DNA of 64,000 nucleotides, taken from Sphingobacterium sp. UBA4616. GTDB taxonomy: Bacteria; Bacteroidota; Bacteroidia; Sphingobacteriales; Sphingobacteriaceae. The position numbers were made by a program, and so were the translations under genes. Location of the stretch: the NCBI GenBank assembly GCA_002386525.1, contig DGIS01000013.1, positions 46,816 through 110,815 of the forward strand, read 5' to 3'. Numbering within the stretch: the first letter of the stretch is position 1; each line of letters begins with the position of its first letter. Below are positions 61,579-64,000 of this stretch, piece by piece. Below the pieces are notes generated by a model. It was not told where the DNA came from and searched no databases. It saw only the letters and a list, made by a program, of their open reading frames with translations.

Positions 61579-62687
61579 TGGAATGGAAAATAGCAGTAGA
61601 TAAGGACTGGACGACGTTAGAGAATAAATTCTCTTGGGTGATGGATATGGAAAAGGTACAGCAGGATCCTTGGCATCATGCAGAAGGAAATGTAGCAATT
61701 CATACACAAATGGTTCTTCAGCAGCTTGAAGAGCTCCCTGAATACCAAAAGCTGGACGGGCAAAAGCAGGAGTTGATCTGGGCTTCGGCCTTGTTGCATG
61801 ATGTCGAAAAAAGATCCACCACCATTATCGGGTCAGATGGCCGTATCAGTTCGCCAAATCACGCTAAAAAAGGCGCGAAGACCGCGCGCGAGATTTTGTT
61901 TCGTGATGTGGAGACTCCTTTCGCCATAAGGGAGCAAATTGTGTCCTTGGTACGCTACCATGGTTTGCCATTATGGCTTATGGAGAAAGCTGATCCCCTA
62001 AAGAGCGCCCTGGAGGCTTCGCTCACTGTAAATATGAGTCAGCTCAAGCTGTTGGCTGAAGCAGATGCCAAAGGTAGATATTGTCGCGATCTGGATGCAC
62101 TATTCTATGCGTTGGATATGTTTGAACTGTATAGCAAGGAGATTGGCTGCTGGAATGAGGCTCGTCCCTTTTTAACAGACAATGCTCGATTTACCTATTT
62201 TAATGGAAAAGACAGCTACGTCGATTATGTTCCTTTCGATACATTTAAATCTACGGTTATCGTGCTTTCAGGGCTGCCCGGAATGGGTAAAGACTATCAT
62301 ATTCAAAAAATGAATGCAGATATGCCCGTTATTAGCCTGGATGATATCAGACGCAAATATCGCATTGATCCCACTGATAAAAGGAGAAATGGATGGGTCA
62401 TACAAGAAGCGAAAGAACAGGCAAAAAAATATTTGCGCTGTGGACAGGATTTTATCTGGAATGCCACGAATATAACTTCCCAGATGCGTCAGCAGCTGAT
62501 CGATCTTTTTGTTGGCTACCAAGCCTATGTTAAATTACTGTATGTCGAAAAGCCCTATCAGGTATGGCGCACACAGAATAGAGATCGAGAATATCCATTA
62601 CCTGACGCAGTGTTAGATAAAATGCTCCGTAGTTTGGACGTTCCTCAGTTGACAGAAGCTCATGAAGTTCAGTATATCACAACATAA
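61578..62687 (+). CDS. HD-Pnk-like bifunctional RNA end-healing enzyme
   Basis: A 369-residue two-domain protein. The N-terminal HD domain (about 1-210) has HTQMV and ASALLHDVEKRS with metal-binding His-Asp; it is expected to remove 2',3'-cyclic or 3'-phosphates. The C-terminal P-loop kinase (about 225-369) has GLPGMGKD at 232-239, the LDDIRRKY segment (about 252-259) and NATNIT, typical of 5'-OH polynucleotide kinases. This order matches HD-Pnk enzymes described from Runella. It would prepare ends for the upstream ligase. Start at ATG 61578, overlapping the ligase stop. Confidence 0.88.
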   Translation: MEWKIAVDKDWTTLENKFSWVMDMEKVQQDPWHHAEGNVAIHTQMVLQQLEELPEYQKLDGQKQELIWASALLHDVEKRSTTIIGSDGRISSPNHAKKGAKTAREILFRDVETPFAIREQIVSLVRYHGLPLWLMEKADPLKSALEASLTVNMSQLKLLAEADAKGRYCRDLDALFYALDMFELYSKEIGCWNEARPFLTDNARFTYFNGKDSYVDYVPFDTFKSTVIVLSGLPGMGKDYHIQKMNADMPVISLDDIRRKYRIDPTDKRRNGWVIQEAKEQAKKYLRCGQDFIWNATNITSQMRQQLIDLFVGYQAYVKLLYVEKPYQVWRTQNRDREYPLPDAVLDKMLRSLDVPQLTEAHEVQYITT

Positions 62688-62692
62688 ATAGC

Positions 62693-62733
62693 ATCTTAAC
62701 AAAGGGTATCTTGAAATTATCCTTTGTTAAGAT
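62693..62733. terminator. Bidirectional terminator hairpin
   Basis: Perfect 13-bp stem ATCTTAACAAAGG (62693-62705) / CCTTTGTTAAGAT (62721-62733) with a 15-nt loop between the HD-Pnk gene and the convergent membrane protein gene. No long U-tract. Confidence 0.7.
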
Positions 62734-62748
62734 ATGAACGATTCCTAT

Positions 62749-63243
62749 TTACTGTTTCAATTTTTGATTTAATAGTGGAATAAGCTCCTCTTCCCTGATA
62801 TTGATCACGTCCATGTCGATCCATAGACGAGCTGGCTTTGTGGAAAGGTTACGGTCGATAAAGCTTAAGAGATGTATGAGACGGTTTGTTTTTTGTTTTC
62901 GTAGCAATGAAGAGTCTTTTAATTTTATAAATATAGAAGATGTTCGGTATAAACCGGAAACAAAGCAATCGATGTCCGTCCACGGAATTGGCTGGGGCTT
63001 TAATGCGCTGTTGTTTACGAGCATGTCCTGATCTATCGTGAGTGCTGCTATCCCTTTTTGATAGCGACTCATTTGCTGTATTCTGAGGTAAAATACGCTT
63101 GCTGCTGCTAGCGCCCACACCGTCGACGCCAGTTTTATAATAAGATCTTTATGTAACCAAGCATAAAGCGCGACGACTGTCGCGAAAAAACAAAGCACCA
63201 TACTTATGATAATTTTCCCTCTGTTAAAATGAATTTTGATCAT
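62749..63243 (-). CDS. Membrane protein with PH-like domain (STM3941-like)
   Basis: A 164-residue protein with two N-terminal transmembrane helices (about residues 10-29 and 33-52) and a soluble C-terminal region beginning at LTIDQDMLVNNSA with PWTDIDCFVSG, the strand pattern of the PH-like domain in STM3941-type proteins. The function of the family is unknown. The family assignment is from the visible architecture and is moderate. Single gene, convergent with HD-Pnk. Confidence 0.6.
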   Translation of the reverse strand: MIKIHFNRGKIIISMVLCFFATVVALYAWLHKDLIIKLASTVWALAAASVFYLRIQQMSRYQKGIAALTIDQDMLVNNSALKPQPIPWTDIDCFVSGLYRTSSIFIKLKDSSLLRKQKTNRLIHLLSFIDRNLSTKPARLWIDMDVINIREEELIPLLNQKLKQ

Positions 63244-63530
63244 TAATTTTTCTTTTTATAAACATATAAACTCTCCTAAAAATAGGCGAAGATTATATGC
63301 TGCAAAACGGCTCTTTCTGTTTAGTGCTCATTTTGGACTTGCTTTTCATAAAGATAAGCAGTAAAAACGGTCTAATCTATTCGCATTTATTATTCGCAGC
63401 TGTTGAATGATTATCCGTAATATATCAATTTATTTTGTCAGTCCTTTTAAATTGAATGTCGTTGAAATAGATTTGAACTTTTTTTTTAGTAAAATGAATA
63501 GTAGCTTTGTTTGGACAATAAATTGACAGA

Positions 63531-64000
63531 ATGTTAGAAAATCTCAAAGGGCATTTAAAGAAATTTATCGATGTAGATCCGATCCAATTAGAGGAAATAC
63601 TGGGATATTTCAGAACAAAAACGGTCGCAAGAAAAGAAAATATACTGGAAGAGGGACAGGTTTGTAAATATCATTTTTTTGTATTGAACGGTATGCTTCG
63701 AAAATTCTTTGTTAATGAAAAAGGTGTCGAACAAACGACGGAATTTGCGATAGAAAACTGGTGGATCACAGACAATATGGCTTTTGAACAGCGGGCAGTC
63801 ACTACATTTTACATTCAAGCAGTAGAAAAATCAGAATTGGCATATATCAGTCAGGAAGATCAGGAAAAATTGGTGGCGGCATTTCCTACAATGGAGCGTT
63901 ATTTCCGCTTTGTTTACCAAAGGGCGTATGCCGCGGCGCAAATGCGGATTAAATATCTATTCTCTTTATCCAAAGAGCAGTTCTATTTGGATATGCTTCA
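63531..64000 (+). CDS. Crp/Fnr-family regulator, 3' end beyond the window
   Basis: The first 156 codons of a Crp/Fnr-type regulator, continuing past the window end. The cyclic-nucleotide-binding-like beta-roll is visible (YFRTKTVARKENILEEGQVCKYHFFVLNGMLRKFFVN in parts: NILEEGQVC, FVLNGMLRKFF, TEFAIENWW) and a long dimerisation helix starts near ERYFRFVYQRAYAAAQMR. The helix-turn-helix lies beyond the window. A consensus -7 element TAGCTTTG is at 63502-63509. The ligand is not predictable; many Bacteroidota members of this type lack cAMP-binding residues. Confidence 0.88.
   Translation, partial: MLENLKGHLKKFIDVDPIQLEEILGYFRTKTVARKENILEEGQVCKYHFFVLNGMLRKFFVNEKGVEQTTEFAIENWWITDNMAFEQRAVTTFYIQAVEKSELAYISQEDQEKLVAAFPTMERYFRFVYQRAYAAAQMRIKYLFSLSKEQFYLDML

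Overview
The window looks like a chromosomal segment of a Sphingobacterium-type member of the Bacteroidota (family Sphingobacteriaceae). The evidence is the low-to-moderate GC content, Bacteroidota promoters of the form TTTG / ~19 nt / TAnnTTTG, few Shine-Dalgarno sequences, many lipoproteins, tandem GH92 mannosidases, a BlaB-like B1 metallo-beta-lactamase, and a homogentisate pathway arranged as in this family. The species call is an inference from gene content. I see no insertion sequence, prophage or CRISPR array.

Layout. 0-13 kb: a Tat-exported GMC dehydrogenase pair, an ABC-F ATPase, an NtrC-type response regulator with its histidine kinase, a YiaA-like membrane protein, hypothetical genes and a BON/SH3 envelope pair. 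13-22.3 kb: an aromatic amino acid block. It holds tyrS behind a textbook leader-peptide attenuator, phenylalanine hydroxylase, a flavin reductase + fumarylacetoacetate hydrolase operon, and a divergent operon of homogentisate dioxygenase, 4-hydroxyphenylpyruvate dioxygenase and an amino acid dehydrogenase. Short Phe/Tyr-containing ORFs also precede the hydroxylase and the homogentisate operon. 22.3-23 kb: three copies of a hairpin-plus-tail repeat whose fourth copy is at 44.3 kb.

23-26.7 kb: a tight three-gene cassette of an N-formylglutamate amidohydrolase-like enzyme, a DUF1704/QEGLA metallopeptidase-like protein with HExxxH, and a glutathione-synthetase-like ATP-grasp enzyme; its chemistry is not settled. 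26.8-41 kb: lipoate ligase, methyltransferase, YbaK, PolX, a FemAB-type transferase, an outer-membrane barrel, tRNA-Ala(GGC), the B1 metallo-beta-lactamase, a UPF1-like helicase, an acyl-CoA dehydrogenase, an AraC regulator and DUF2200. 41.2-43.5 kb: a ThiF/E1-like enzyme followed by a GNAT protein resembling acyl-homoserine-lactone/N-acyl-amino-acid synthases, convergent with a PAS-LuxR regulator.

44.6-49.1 kb: two GH92 alpha-mannosidases. 49-57 kb: small membrane proteins, a glutaminyl cyclase, DUF72, three small unknown genes including a tandem paralogous pair, a royal-jelly/yellow-family beta-propeller and two gene remnants. 57-64 kb: an old yellow enzyme divergent from an HxlR regulator with a visible operator, a 22-bp tandem repeat, an FMN reductase, a GNAT, an RNA ligase/HD-Pnk RNA-repair pair and the start of a Crp/Fnr regulator cut by the window end.

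The strongest candidates for new biology are the tyrS attenuator with the related leader ORFs, the dispersed hairpin repeat family, the DUF1704 cassette, and the ThiF-GNAT pair.
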